From contig JACOUQ010000015.1 in the NCBI GenBank assembly GCA_016177775.1, positions 62,001-126,000 of the forward strand: DNA of 64,000 nucleotides, read 5' to 3'. The position numbers and the translations under genes were made by a program. Source of the stretch: Geobacter sp. Lineage in GTDB: Bacteria; Desulfobacterota; Desulfuromonadia; Geobacterales; Geobacteraceae. A model generated the notes under the pieces. That model was given only the letters and a program-made list of their open reading frames with translations. It did not search any database and had not been told where the DNA came from. This document shows, piece by piece, positions 8,601 through 15,397 of the stretch (positions within the stretch are counted from its first letter, which is position 1; each line of letters opens with the position of its first letter).

Positions 8601-8610
8601 GGATTACGTG

Positions 8611-9888
8611 TCAAATGTGTTTCAGGAATTCATCCATCACCCGCACATCGTCCAATATCCTGAACTCGCGATAGGCGTCGGCCTTGTCCGGGTCAAGGCC
8701 CCGGTAAAACCTGGGGCGCGGGGTCGAGAGCCCTTCCAGCACTTTTCCCGAGGCATAGCTGAAATCATCACGCTCACGCCGGAGGCGTTTCGCCTCGTGC
8801 CGCAGGCGAGTGACGAGGCCGAAGCCGAGTTGGAACAGTCTTTTGAGGTATTCCCCTTCAACAATCACCGTTGCCCTGGCTTCGTCATTTCCGCTCAGAT
8901 GCTCCAGGGCGATGTTGAGATAGCCATAGACGCGCTGAAAAACTGTCGTCATGGCTCCGGTGTCGGAAAACTGCACCTGCTCCGCCACCAGGGCCGCGTT
9001 GAGAAGGTAGTTCAACTCGGTCAGCACCGTTTCCGAGACACCTCTGGACAAGATACGCTCCAGCAGGGTCCCTTCCACAAGGTGCACGGGAACGGGGGGA
9101 GCGACCACTCCGTAAACAGGCTCTTTTGCATGGGCCGGGGCGAAACTCGCGGGATCGAGGGGCGCATAGACGGCAAGCGCGTCGTCCAGTTCGGGGAAGC
9201 CGAGGTCGGCGAGTCTTCCCGATCTGGAGCGGAAGGCCTGGTCCTCCAGTTCGCTATCCATTTCGTTCTTCACCCCTTCCATCAGGCCGAGGTAGAGATT
9301 TCTCGCACGGCGAAACAGGATGTCCAGCAGTTTTGCGACCAGCTGGGATGACTCCTTGTGGAGAAAGGTGATGTAATAGATGTTGTCGAAGGAGTGGTCC
9401 CATGGAGTGAGTCGTTCTTCGTCTGTGACCAGCTCGCCGACTCCGCCGCCAACTTCGATCTCTTTCCTGAACATGAGGAGAAGCAATTCCAGGTCAAGTT
9501 GTGGGATAGTCTCGACGATTTTAGCTTCTCCACATTCCAGGAGACGTTCCAGCCACTCGACTCCAGTTTCCCTGGAATAGTTCCACTTTATCCATACCTC
9601 CATGTCGAGGAAAAAGGCGATCTGTTTAGGTGAAGCGTAATCGATGAGTTCCATGGCGTCCTGCTCACCGATTTCCTTGATGGTCCAGAAAAGCTCCTGG
9701 GGGATGAGGGCGCAGGTAAGGCGCCTGCCTTCCGGGTCGGCGGTTATCATGTCCAGTATTGCCTTGGGGGATAGCTTTTTCAGGTAGCCGACCTTCTCGT
9801 TGAACGGTAGGGCGAGAAACTCTTTCTCGGAGAGTTTGCCCCCTTTGATAATCGTGAGCTGGGTCGTGTTTGCTTGTGTGTCAGTCAA
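8611..9888 (-). CDS. DUF6178-like conserved protein of unknown function
   Basis: 425 residues, soluble, without signal peptide or membrane segment. Leu- and Glu-rich helical sequence begins MTDTQANTTQLTIIKGGKLSEKEFLALPFNEKVGYLKKLSPKAILDMI. Segments such as DPEGRRLTCALIPQELFWTIKEIGEQDAMELI and ASPKQIAFFLDMEVWIKWN resemble the DUF6178 family as I remember it from Geobacter and other Desulfuromonadota; this is recognition, not a search. The alternating helical pattern suggests an alpha-solenoid-like scaffold. A small YkgJ-type gene lies just upstream on the same strand across a word-repeat palindrome. Function unknown. Confidence 0.7.
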   Translation of the reverse strand: MTDTQANTTQLTIIKGGKLSEKEFLALPFNEKVGYLKKLSPKAILDMITADPEGRRLTCALIPQELFWTIKEIGEQDAMELIDYASPKQIAFFLDMEVWIKWNYSRETGVEWLERLLECGEAKIVETIPQLDLELLLLMFRKEIEVGGGVGELVTDEERLTPWDHSFDNIYYITFLHKESSQLVAKLLDILFRRARNLYLGLMEGVKNEMDSELEDQAFRSRSGRLADLGFPELDDALAVYAPLDPASFAPAHAKEPVYGVVAPPVPVHLVEGTLLERILSRGVSETVLTELNYLLNAALVAEQVQFSDTGAMTTVFQRVYGYLNIALEHLSGNDEARATVIVEGEYLKRLFQLGFGLVTRLRHEAKRLRRERDDFSYASGKVLEGLSTPRPRFYRGLDPDKADAYREFRILDDVRVMDEFLKHI

Positions 9889-9917
9889 TGCTGTCTATGC
9901 TCCTTGTAAATTGTAAT

Positions 9918-9985
9918 CAGGCTATAGGCTTGTAGACTGTAGGCTGGAGTAAATCTTGAACCTCCAGCCTATAGCCTATGGCCTG
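9918..9985. repeat. Word-repeat quasi-palindrome (TATAGGCTG word)
   Basis: The left arm CAGGCTATAGGCTTGTAGACTGTAGGCTGGAG is, in words, the reverse complement of the right arm CTCCAGCCTATAGCCTATGGCCTG (9962-9985). The left arm has one extra copy of the AGGCTTGTAGACTGT-type unit. The right arm overlaps the last codons and stop of the YkgJ-type gene. A related CAGGCTG/CAGCCTACAGCCTG pair is at 57275-57305. Confidence 0.7.
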
Positions 9986-10242
9986 CGCTCTTTTTTGTAC
10001 CCGCAGTCGCCGTGTAGCCAGGGAAGGGATGCTGCCAGTTCCGGCGTCAGCTTGACGCATTCCGGGTTTATCTCGAAACGCTTCTCGTAGATCCGGCATT
10101 CCCTGGTGACCACATCCAGATAGCGGCACGGGGTCTGGGTATAAAATATGGTGCCGGTGCCGGTCTCGTACTTTTCAAAGCAGCAGAGCCCGCAGCGGTG
10201 GCAGAGGTCTTCCCATGACTGGTCGATGCGTGAATTTTCCAT
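9976..10242 (-). CDS. YkgJ-type cysteine-cluster protein
   Basis: 88 residues with the UPF0260/YkgJ cysteine pattern: CHRCGLCCFEKY near residue 15, then TPCRYLD, RECRIYEKR, PECVKLTPE and HGDCGY. The eight cysteines suggest zinc or Fe-S binding, as assumed for this family, whose biochemical role is not established. The final KKERRP is encoded by the right arm of a word-repeat palindrome, so the C-terminus may have been replaced or extended by repeat insertion. The gene is divergent from the DsbC-like gene across an AT-rich 115-bp spacer, and followed on its own strand by the DUF6178-like gene. Confidence 0.82.
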   Translation of the reverse strand: MENSRIDQSWEDLCHRCGLCCFEKYETGTGTIFYTQTPCRYLDVVTRECRIYEKRFEINPECVKLTPELAASLPWLHGDCGYKKERRP

Positions 10243-10293
10243 ATGATGAAAATAACGATTAGTTTCCGTAGTGTCAATGAATACAATTTATCA

Positions 10294-10321
10294 TTGAAAT
10301 TATGGGTGAAAATTGTAAAAA
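10294..10321 (+). promoter_or_regulatory. Possible sigma-70 promoter for the DsbC-like gene
   Basis: TTGAAA (10294-10299), 16-bp spacer, TAAAAA (10316-10321) in an AT-rich divergent intergenic region, 37 bp before the GTG start. The match is modest. Confidence 0.35.
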
Positions 10322-10357
10322 TAGGGTGTCCAATTCTTAATCTGTGAGGTGCGATAA

Positions 10358-11185
10358 GTGATAAAGTCCGTATTCAGCGTGATAGGTCTTGTTATTCCCC
10401 TGGCGTTTATTGCAGGGACAGCCAGCGGCTTCGGGGCAGGTGCCGAGGGATGCGGCAGCGACTGCGCCGCGTGCCATTCGTTCAAGAAGGAGGAGGCGCA
10501 GGGCCTGCTCAAGGAGCTGGCGCCCGACATCAATGTCGTGGATGTTGCCCCGGCGCCTGTGCGGGGGCTGTTCCAGGTTTTTATCAAGAAGGGTAAGGAC
10601 GACGGGGTGGTCTACGTCGATTATTCCAAGAAGTACGTGGTCAGCGGCGCGATCATCGATGTGGGACGCAAGCGGGACGTGACACGCGAGCAGCTAGAGG
10701 ACCGCAAGCAAGTGAACGTGGCGGCCATTCCGCTGGATAACGCGCTTGTCATGGGGAACCGCAACGGCACGCGCAAGCTCTACGTCTTCACCGATCCGGA
10801 GTGTCCCTTCTGCGCCAAATTCCATGAAGAGCTCACCGCCATGGTGAAGGAGGACAAGGATCTTCTGGTTTATATCTTCCTCTATCCCCTGGATATCCAC
10901 CCCGATTCGCTCTGGAAGACCGACGCCATTGTCTGCGCGTCCAAGAAGAACATGGAGCGGGCCCTGCAAATGCTGGAAGACAGCTTTGCCAAGAAAAGCC
11001 TGGAGAAAGATGCTTGCGGCAGCGAGTACGGAAAGTCCGCCAAGAAGCTGGCCAATGAACTGGGCCTCGCCATGACCCCCTCCATCGTTCTCGCCGACGG
11101 CAAGGTAATCTTCGGAGCGAAGAAGAAGGATGAATTGCGCAAGCTGATTGACGAGCATACGCCCAAGGTGGCGGAGAAAAAATAG
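10358..11185 (+). CDS. Periplasmic DsbC/thioredoxin-fold protein with N-terminal CXXCH motif
   Basis: 275 residues. A signal peptide (MIKSVFSVIGLVIPLAFIAG) leads into GCGSDCAACHSF, in which Cys36-x-x-Cys39-His40 fits a covalent haem c site. After a DsbC-N-like segment (about 45-120) comes a thioredoxin-fold domain with FTDPECPFC (Cys149/Cys152) and cis-Pro loop AMTPSIV, as in DsbC/DsbG disulfide isomerases. The GTG start is supported by the GAGGTG site just before it. Whether CAACH binds haem or is part of the DsbC-N family cysteine pattern cannot be decided here. Likely a periplasmic disulfide isomerase or reductase, useful in an organism that makes many multihaem cytochromes. Confidence 0.8.
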   Translation: MIKSVFSVIGLVIPLAFIAGTASGFGAGAEGCGSDCAACHSFKKEEAQGLLKELAPDINVVDVAPAPVRGLFQVFIKKGKDDGVVYVDYSKKYVVSGAIIDVGRKRDVTREQLEDRKQVNVAAIPLDNALVMGNRNGTRKLYVFTDPECPFCAKFHEELTAMVKEDKDLLVYIFLYPLDIHPDSLWKTDAIVCASKKNMERALQMLEDSFAKKSLEKDACGSEYGKSAKKLANELGLAMTPSIVLADGKVIFGAKKKDELRKLIDEHTPKVAEKK

Positions 11186-11201
11186 GAACATCGTCAGGTA
11201 G

Positions 11202-11275
11202 GTTGGGCAAAGCATAGCGTGCCCAACGGAAACGGCGGCCATGTTGGGCACGGCATGAAACCGCCTTTGCCCAAC
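11202..11275. repeat. GTTGGGCA/TGCCCAAC inverted repeat pair
   Basis: Two nested hairpins. GTTGGGCAAAG...GTGCCCAAC (11202-11226) is followed by GTTGGGCACGG...CCGCCTTTGCCCAAC (11243-11275). The outermost arms (GTTGGGCAAAG and CTTTGCCCAAC) also pair with each other, so the whole can form a large palindrome. It belongs to the intergenic repeat class seen throughout the window. Confidence 0.65.
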
Positions 11276-11314
11276 AATGATTAGAGCCAATCTCCCGCTA
11301 TGTCTTCAAACAGT

Positions 11315-11420
11315 CCCCTCTCCCTGAGGGAGAGGGCTAGGGTGAGGGGGATATGGTGGATTAATCGGGACTGCTGCCCCCTCATCCGGCCTTCGGCCAC
11401 CTTCTCCCTCATGGAGAAGG
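11315..11420. repeat. CCCTCTCCCTGAGGGAGAGGG-type repeat
   Basis: Palindromic CCCTCTCC-CTGAGGG-AGAGGG with a GGGTGAGGGGG tail (11316-11350), then a second block CCCCCTCATCCGGCC-TTCGG-CCACCTTCTCCCT (11377-11410) that is largely its reverse complement. Similar elements are common between genes in many proteobacteria. Together with the preceding repeat it fills the 283-bp gap between the DsbC-like and PDZ genes, where I see no gene. Confidence 0.65.
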
Positions 11421-11468
11421 GTTCAGCGGAAGATCAGTGCTAATCATGAAAATCAACGTAACATGGTG

Positions 11469-11837
11469 CTAGCGCCCAGCGCCTGCCGTTACCAACTGCC
11501 GCCGCGTCAGCGTGATGCGGCGCAGTTTTTTCTCTCCGGGGTGGTGGACAACAAGCATTACCTTTGTTCCGGCTCTGCCGCGCAGTCGCCGGTCCACCAT
11601 CTGCTGGAAATCGCTCCCCCGAGTTGCTTTACCGTCGATGCTGACGATCACGTCCCCCGGTTTGATTCCCCCCTGCTGCGCAGGTCCGCCGACTACAATC
11701 TGGCGGACCTCGATCTGCCCGTCGGCATGCGGAACGCCGTCGATCCCCACTCCCCCGAAGTTTTTCTCAGAGTTCCCCGCGAAAACAGTGGAAAAACCGA
11801 GCAGCATGCATATAATGGTTAGGCTGATTCGTTGCAT
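11469..11837 (-). CDS. Small exported PDZ-domain protein
   Basis: 122 residues from the ATG at 11837, chosen because GGAGGAGGCA precedes it directly and it opens a clean signal peptide (MQRISLTIICMLLGFSTVFA). The rest is a single PDZ domain: GGVGIDGVPHADGQIEVRQIVVGGPAQQGGIKPGDVIVSIDGKAT, ending VMLVVHHPGEKKLRRITLTRR. There is no protease domain, unlike DegP/CtpA, so it probably acts as a periplasmic peptide-binding adaptor or is a remnant of a larger PDZ protein. It is flanked by repeats on its 3' side and by a CGCAAAG word palindrome upstream. Confidence 0.75.
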   Translation of the reverse strand: MQRISLTIICMLLGFSTVFAGNSEKNFGGVGIDGVPHADGQIEVRQIVVGGPAQQGGIKPGDVIVSIDGKATRGSDFQQMVDRRLRGRAGTKVMLVVHHPGEKKLRRITLTRRQLVTAGAGR

Positions 11838-11905
11838 TGCCTCCTCCTTGTCGGGAAATATACGAATTTTCTTGGGCAAAGGCAACCAAGCCTTTGAGAA
11901 TTTTT

Positions 11906-11982
11906 AACGCAAAGGCGCAAAGGCGCCAGGAACAACATGTTGCAGGTTAAGTTTTTCCTTTGCGTCGTAGCGTCTTTGCGTT
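11906..11982. repeat. Word-repeat quasi-palindrome (CGCAAAG word)
   Basis: Left arm AACGCAAAGGCGCAAAGGCG (11906-11925). Right arm CCTTTGCG-TCGTAGCG-TCTTTGCGTT (11957-11982). Each arm holds two to three copies of a CGCAAAG/CTTTGCG word. The same word family occurs at 23758-23832. It lies 31 bp before the asnS start. Confidence 0.7.
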
Positions 11983-12013
11983 GATTGTCTTGTTGATTTC
12001 GAAAGGGATTTAC

Positions 12014-13396
12014 ATGGTTAGAACCAGGATCAAGGATGTCTTGGGCGACGAGAAAGCTGGCGCCGAGATCACGGTAGCCGGCTGGGCACGGACGGTTCGC
12101 GTCGGCAAGGGGGTAACCTTCATCGCCCTCAGCGACGGCTCCTGCTTTGCCTCGCTCCAGGTGGTCTGCGAACCGTCCCTGGCAAACTATGCCGAGGTGG
12201 AGAAACTCGGCACCGGGAGCGCCTTGCGGGTTAAAGGCACTCTGGTCGACTCTCCGGCCGCCGGGCAGCGCTTCGAGTTGAAGGCCGAATCCGTGGAGAT
12301 CGTCGGTGCGGCCGACGAGAGCTTTCCCCTCCAGAAGAAGCGTCACTCCTTCGAGTACCTGCGCACCATTGCCCACCTCCGTCCCCGCACCAATACCTTC
12401 GGTGCCGTGTTCCGGATGCGGTCCAGGCTGGCCCAGGCAGTGCACCGTTTCTTCAGCGAGCGGGGGTTCGTCTATGTCCACACCCCGATCATCACCTCCA
12501 GCGACTGCGAGGGGGCGGGAGAGCTGTTCCGCGTCACCACCCTGCCTGCCGAGAGCCCGCCGCTCGTCGACGGCGAGGTGGATTTTTCCCGTGACTTCTT
12601 CGCCCAGTCGACCGGCCTCACCGTCAGCGGCCAGCTGGAGGGAGAACTTTTCACCATGGCCTTCTCGGACATATACACCTTTGGTCCCACCTTCCGGGCC
12701 GAGAATTCCAACACCCCGCGCCACGCCGCCGAATTCTGGATGATCGAGCCGGAAATGGCCTTCTGCGACCTGATGGGGGACGCGGCCCTGGCCGAGGAGT
12801 TCATGAGGTACCTTTGCCGCGCGGCCCTGGATGAATGCGGCGAGGACATGGCCTTTTTCGACCAGCAGATCGAGAAGGGGCTGATTTCGCGCATCGAAGC
12901 CGTCGCCAATGCCTCCTTCGCCATGATGGATTACGGCGAGGCGATCGAGCGGCTGAAAAAGGCGCCTGTTGCATTCGAGTACCCGGTGGAATGGGGACTC
13001 GACCTCCAGACCGAGCACGAGCGTTATCTCACCGAGCAGGTGGTTGGGGGGCCGGTCTTCATCGTCAACTACCCCAAGTTCATCAAGGCCTTCTACATGC
13101 GCCAGAACGACGACGACAAGACCGTCGCCGCCATGGACCTGCTGGTGCCGCGGGTAGGGGAGATAATCGGCGGGAGCCAGCGCGAGGAGCGGCTCGATCT
13201 CCTGACACTGCGCATGGAAGAGGTGGGGATGGACCCTGACGGCATCTGGTGGTACCTCGATTCCCGCCGATGGGGTTCCTGCCCTCACGCCGGCTTCGGC
13301 CTCGGCTTCGAGAGGCTCATCATGTATCTCACCGGGATGGAAAATATCCGCGACGTCATACCGTTCCCGCGTACCCCGCGGCATGCGGAATTTTAA
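12014..13396 (+). CDS. asnS: Asparaginyl-tRNA synthetase
   Basis: Class II aminoacyl-tRNA synthetase that charges tRNA-Asn. The N-terminal OB-fold anticodon domain is ITVAGWARTVRVGKGVTFIALSDGS. Class II motif 2 lies in PTFRAENSNTPRHAAEFWMIEPE and motif 3 in GFGLGFERLIMYLTG, with the AsnRS-typical ending DVIPFPRTP. Length 460, standard. The start at 12014 is chosen because it gives the usual N-terminus (MVRTRIKDVLG); an upstream in-frame ATG at 11960 falls inside the word-repeat palindrome. A small Dabb gene follows after 12 nt. Confidence 0.96.
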   Translation: MVRTRIKDVLGDEKAGAEITVAGWARTVRVGKGVTFIALSDGSCFASLQVVCEPSLANYAEVEKLGTGSALRVKGTLVDSPAAGQRFELKAESVEIVGAADESFPLQKKRHSFEYLRTIAHLRPRTNTFGAVFRMRSRLAQAVHRFFSERGFVYVHTPIITSSDCEGAGELFRVTTLPAESPPLVDGEVDFSRDFFAQSTGLTVSGQLEGELFTMAFSDIYTFGPTFRAENSNTPRHAAEFWMIEPEMAFCDLMGDAALAEEFMRYLCRAALDECGEDMAFFDQQIEKGLISRIEAVANASFAMMDYGEAIERLKKAPVAFEYPVEWGLDLQTEHERYLTEQVVGGPVFIVNYPKFIKAFYMRQNDDDKTVAAMDLLVPRVGEIIGGSQREERLDLLTLRMEEVGMDPDGIWWYLDSRRWGSCPHAGFGLGFERLIMYLTGMENIRDVIPFPRTPRHAEF

Positions 13397-13408
13397 GGAG
13401 GAAATTAA

Positions 13409-13699
13409 ATGGTAACCCACATCGTCTTCTTCAAGCTCACCAACCCCACCACCGAGAACATCACCGTGACCAAGGCCAAGCTCCTCAGCATGGACGGCAA
13501 AATCGACCTGCTCCGCCACCTGGAGGTTGGGGAGGACGTCATACGCTCAGAGCGTTCCTACGACCTGGCGCTGGTAACGAAATTCGATTCCCTGGACGCT
13601 CTACAGGCCTACCAGGTGCATCCCTACCACGCCGGCGAAGTGGTGCCGCACATGAAGAGTGTCTGCTCGTCCGTGGTTGCAGTGGATTACCAATCCTAG
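13409..13699 (+). CDS. Dabb (stress-responsive alpha/beta barrel) family protein
   Basis: 96 residues. The ferredoxin-like Dabb fold is recognised from MVTHIVFFKL, then the pattern LEVGEDVIRSERSYDLALVTKFDSLDALQAYQVHPYHAGEVVPHMK and the ending SVVAVDYQS. Family members form dimeric barrels, and many have no known substrate; plant members are induced by salt stress. Strong ribosome-binding site AAGGAGG. Likely cotranscribed with asnS. Confidence 0.85.
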   Translation: MVTHIVFFKLTNPTTENITVTKAKLLSMDGKIDLLRHLEVGEDVIRSERSYDLALVTKFDSLDALQAYQVHPYHAGEVVPHMKSVCSSVVAVDYQS

Positions 13700-13702
13700 A
13701 GG

Positions 13703-13800
13703 CAGGGACCGGAGATCGGTGATTGGTGATCGGTAAATAGCACACAACCACCTTCACCGGTCTTTGGTTCATTCACTATTCACGTCTCACGACTCACAGC
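13703..13800. repeat. Mixed word repeats between the Dabb and DUF503 genes
   Basis: GGGACCGG is followed by tandem ATCGGTG-ATTGGTG-ATCGGTA (13715-13735), a partly complementary CCTTCACCGGT (13753-13763), and then tandem ATTCACT-ATTCACG-TCTCACG-ACTCACA (13771-13798). These look like half-elements of two or three word families placed side by side. Confidence 0.5.
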
Positions 13801-13804
13801 CTTT

Positions 13805-14086
13805 ATGCACGTTCACTCCATCACAATAGAACTCGCCCTCCCCACCGACTCTCTGAAAGGGAAGCGGGGGATCGTCAAGAGCATCCTGGCCCGGGCGCGG
13901 CACCGCTTCAACGTGGCCGCCGCCGAGGTGGACCTCCAGGATGTCCGCGACACCGCCGTCATTGCCTTTGTCACCGTTACAGAAAGCCGTGCCGCCGGTC
14001 CTAACATCCTCCGGCAACTGGCGGAGTGGATTGCGGAGGAGCGGCCGGATGTGGAAATTTTGATGGCGGAGATAGAAGAACGGTGA
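13805..14086 (+). CDS. DUF503 family protein (YlxP-like)
   Basis: 93 residues beginning MHVHSITIELALPTDSLKGKRGIVKSILARARHRFNVAAAEVDLQD, a typical DUF503 sequence: a ferredoxin-like fold with the conserved SLKxKRxxxKSI...RxRxxFNVAxAEV pattern. In many bacteria this gene sits beside rbfA/truB/infB, but here it is alone. Biochemical function is not established. Confidence 0.85.
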   Translation: MHVHSITIELALPTDSLKGKRGIVKSILARARHRFNVAAAEVDLQDVRDTAVIAFVTVTESRAAGPNILRQLAEWIAEERPDVEILMAEIEER

Positions 14087-14181
14087 AAGTTGCACTTCTC
14101 CCTTTATGTGGTACCTTTGAATAGTCGCGCCTTGCTGCCAGCGCGGCATTGCGAACCGTAACCACAAAGGAGGAAGTAAAA

Positions 14182-14757
14182 ATGGCTTACACTGCGAAGG
14201 ATTATGCCAAACTTGTCGGCATGCAGGGCTTCAGCGAAACCCTGCTGAAAAACCACTTCACCCTCTACCAGGGGTATGTGACCAATACCAACAAGGTGCT
14301 CGACACCCTCGACCAGTTGGCAAAGGAAGGGAAGGCCGCTACACCGGAGTATGCAGAGCTCAAGCGCCGCCTTGGCTGGGAATTCAACGGCATGCGGCTG
14401 CACGAGTATTACTTCGAGAACCTCGGCGGCAAGGGGGGCGCTCCGCAGGGAAAACTGGCCCAGAAGATTGCCGAGAGCTTCGGCAGCTTAGAGGCATGGG
14501 AAAAGGACTTCAGGGCCACCGGCGCCATGCGCGGCATTGGCTGGGCGGTCCTTTACGAGGACACTGCCAGCGGCCGGCTGATAAATTTCTGGGTAAACGA
14601 GCACGACGTGGCCCATCCGGCCGGCTGCGCCCCGCTCCTCATCATGGACGTGTTCGAGCATGCCTTCATGCTGGATTACGGGCTCAAGCGGGCCGACTAC
14701 ATCGAGGCGTTCTTCAAGAACATCGATTGGGCGGCTGCCGAGGCGAGGGTGAAGTGA
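14182..14757 (+). CDS. sodB: Superoxide dismutase (Fe/Mn family)
   Basis: Dismutates superoxide to peroxide and oxygen. 191 residues from the ATG at 14182, which follows AAAGGAGGAAG. All four metal ligands of the Fe/Mn SOD fold are present: His25 (NHFTLYQGY), His74 (MRLHEYYFENLGG), Asp156 and His160 (IMDVFEHAFMLDYG). Several usually constant residues differ (HFTLYQGYV in place of HHxxY, DVFEH in place of DVWEH), so it belongs to a divergent subgroup; metal preference cannot be read from the sequence. No signal peptide, so cytoplasmic. Its stop overlaps the start of a DJ-1-like gene. Confidence 0.9.
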   Translation: MAYTAKDYAKLVGMQGFSETLLKNHFTLYQGYVTNTNKVLDTLDQLAKEGKAATPEYAELKRRLGWEFNGMRLHEYYFENLGGKGGAPQGKLAQKIAESFGSLEAWEKDFRATGAMRGIGWAVLYEDTASGRLINFWVNEHDVAHPAGCAPLLIMDVFEHAFMLDYGLKRADYIEAFFKNIDWAAAEARVK

Positions 14758-15266
14758 ACATCCTCATCATCAGTGCCGATAACTTCGAGGATTCGGAGCT
14801 GCTGGTGCCTTTCTACCGCTTCAAGGAAGAAGGTGCGCGCGTGGACATTGCTTCCCTGAAGCGGGGGAAGATCACCGGCAAGCACGGCTACGAGGTGGAG
14901 GCGAATATCTCCCTGGACGAGGTGGAGCCGGATGCTTACGATGCCCTGGTTCTTCCCGGAGGTAAGGCACCAGAGGCGGTCCGCAGGAGCCAGCGCGCGA
15001 TTGATATTGCGCGGCGGTTCTTCGAGAAGAGCAAGCCGGTCGCTGCCATCTGCCACGGGCCGCAGACCCTGATAACCGCTGGCCTTCTGAAGGGGCGTTA
15101 CGCCACCTGCTACAAGTCGGTGGCCGACGAGATGAAACTGGCCGGTGCACTCTACGAGGACAGGGAAGTGGTGGTGGACGGCAACCTGGTCACCTCCCGC
15201 ATGCCGCAGGATCTGCCTGCCTTCATGCGCGAGACCATGAAAATAATCAGGAAGAGCGGAAACTGA
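14754..15266 (+). CDS. DJ-1/PfpI family protein
   Basis: 170 residues starting at a GTG whose last bases overlap the sod stop codon (GTGA), which implies translational coupling. DJ-1/PfpI fold: NILIISADNFEDSEL with Glu12, LVLPGGKAPEA, and the nucleophile elbow AAICHGPQTLITAG with Cys100-His101, as in PfpI/YhbO. Relatives act as peptidases, glyoxalases or deglycases against reactive carbonyls; which applies here is unknown. The tight pairing with SOD argues for a role in oxidative or carbonyl stress. A clear terminator follows. Confidence 0.85.
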   Translation: MNILIISADNFEDSELLVPFYRFKEEGARVDIASLKRGKITGKHGYEVEANISLDEVEPDAYDALVLPGGKAPEAVRRSQRAIDIARRFFEKSKPVAAICHGPQTLITAGLLKGRYATCYKSVADEMKLAGALYEDREVVVDGNLVTSRMPQDLPAFMRETMKIIRKSGN

Positions 15267-15291
15267 GCTTCCGCAGTTATAGGACCCTTGA

Positions 15292-15321
15292 AAAGCGCGG
15301 CCAAAACCGCGCTTTTTTATT
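15292..15321 (+). terminator. Terminator after the sod-DJ-1 pair
   Basis: Stem AAAGCGCGG (15292-15300) / CCGCGCTTT (15307-15315), loop CCAAAA, running into TTTTTT. Confidence 0.9.
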
Positions 15322-15397
15322 TGAGCTGCTTCACAGTGGCACGAAATAGTGCTATGTATGTGCTAAAAGATCACCAAATGTCCGGAGACATGCCGCC

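Noticed and set aside
11819..13519. A 566-codon open frame antisense to asnS
   Set aside because: It mirrors a complete asparaginyl-tRNA synthetase and encodes low-complexity His/Glu/Gly-rich sequence with no family resemblance. Long antisense frames are expected in GC-rich genes.
15336..15352. Sigma-54-like TGGCACG...GTGCT before the ABC adaptor gene
   Set aside because: There are 11 nt between GG and GC instead of 10. Sigma-54 promoters tolerate this poorly, so it is not listed as a promoter.
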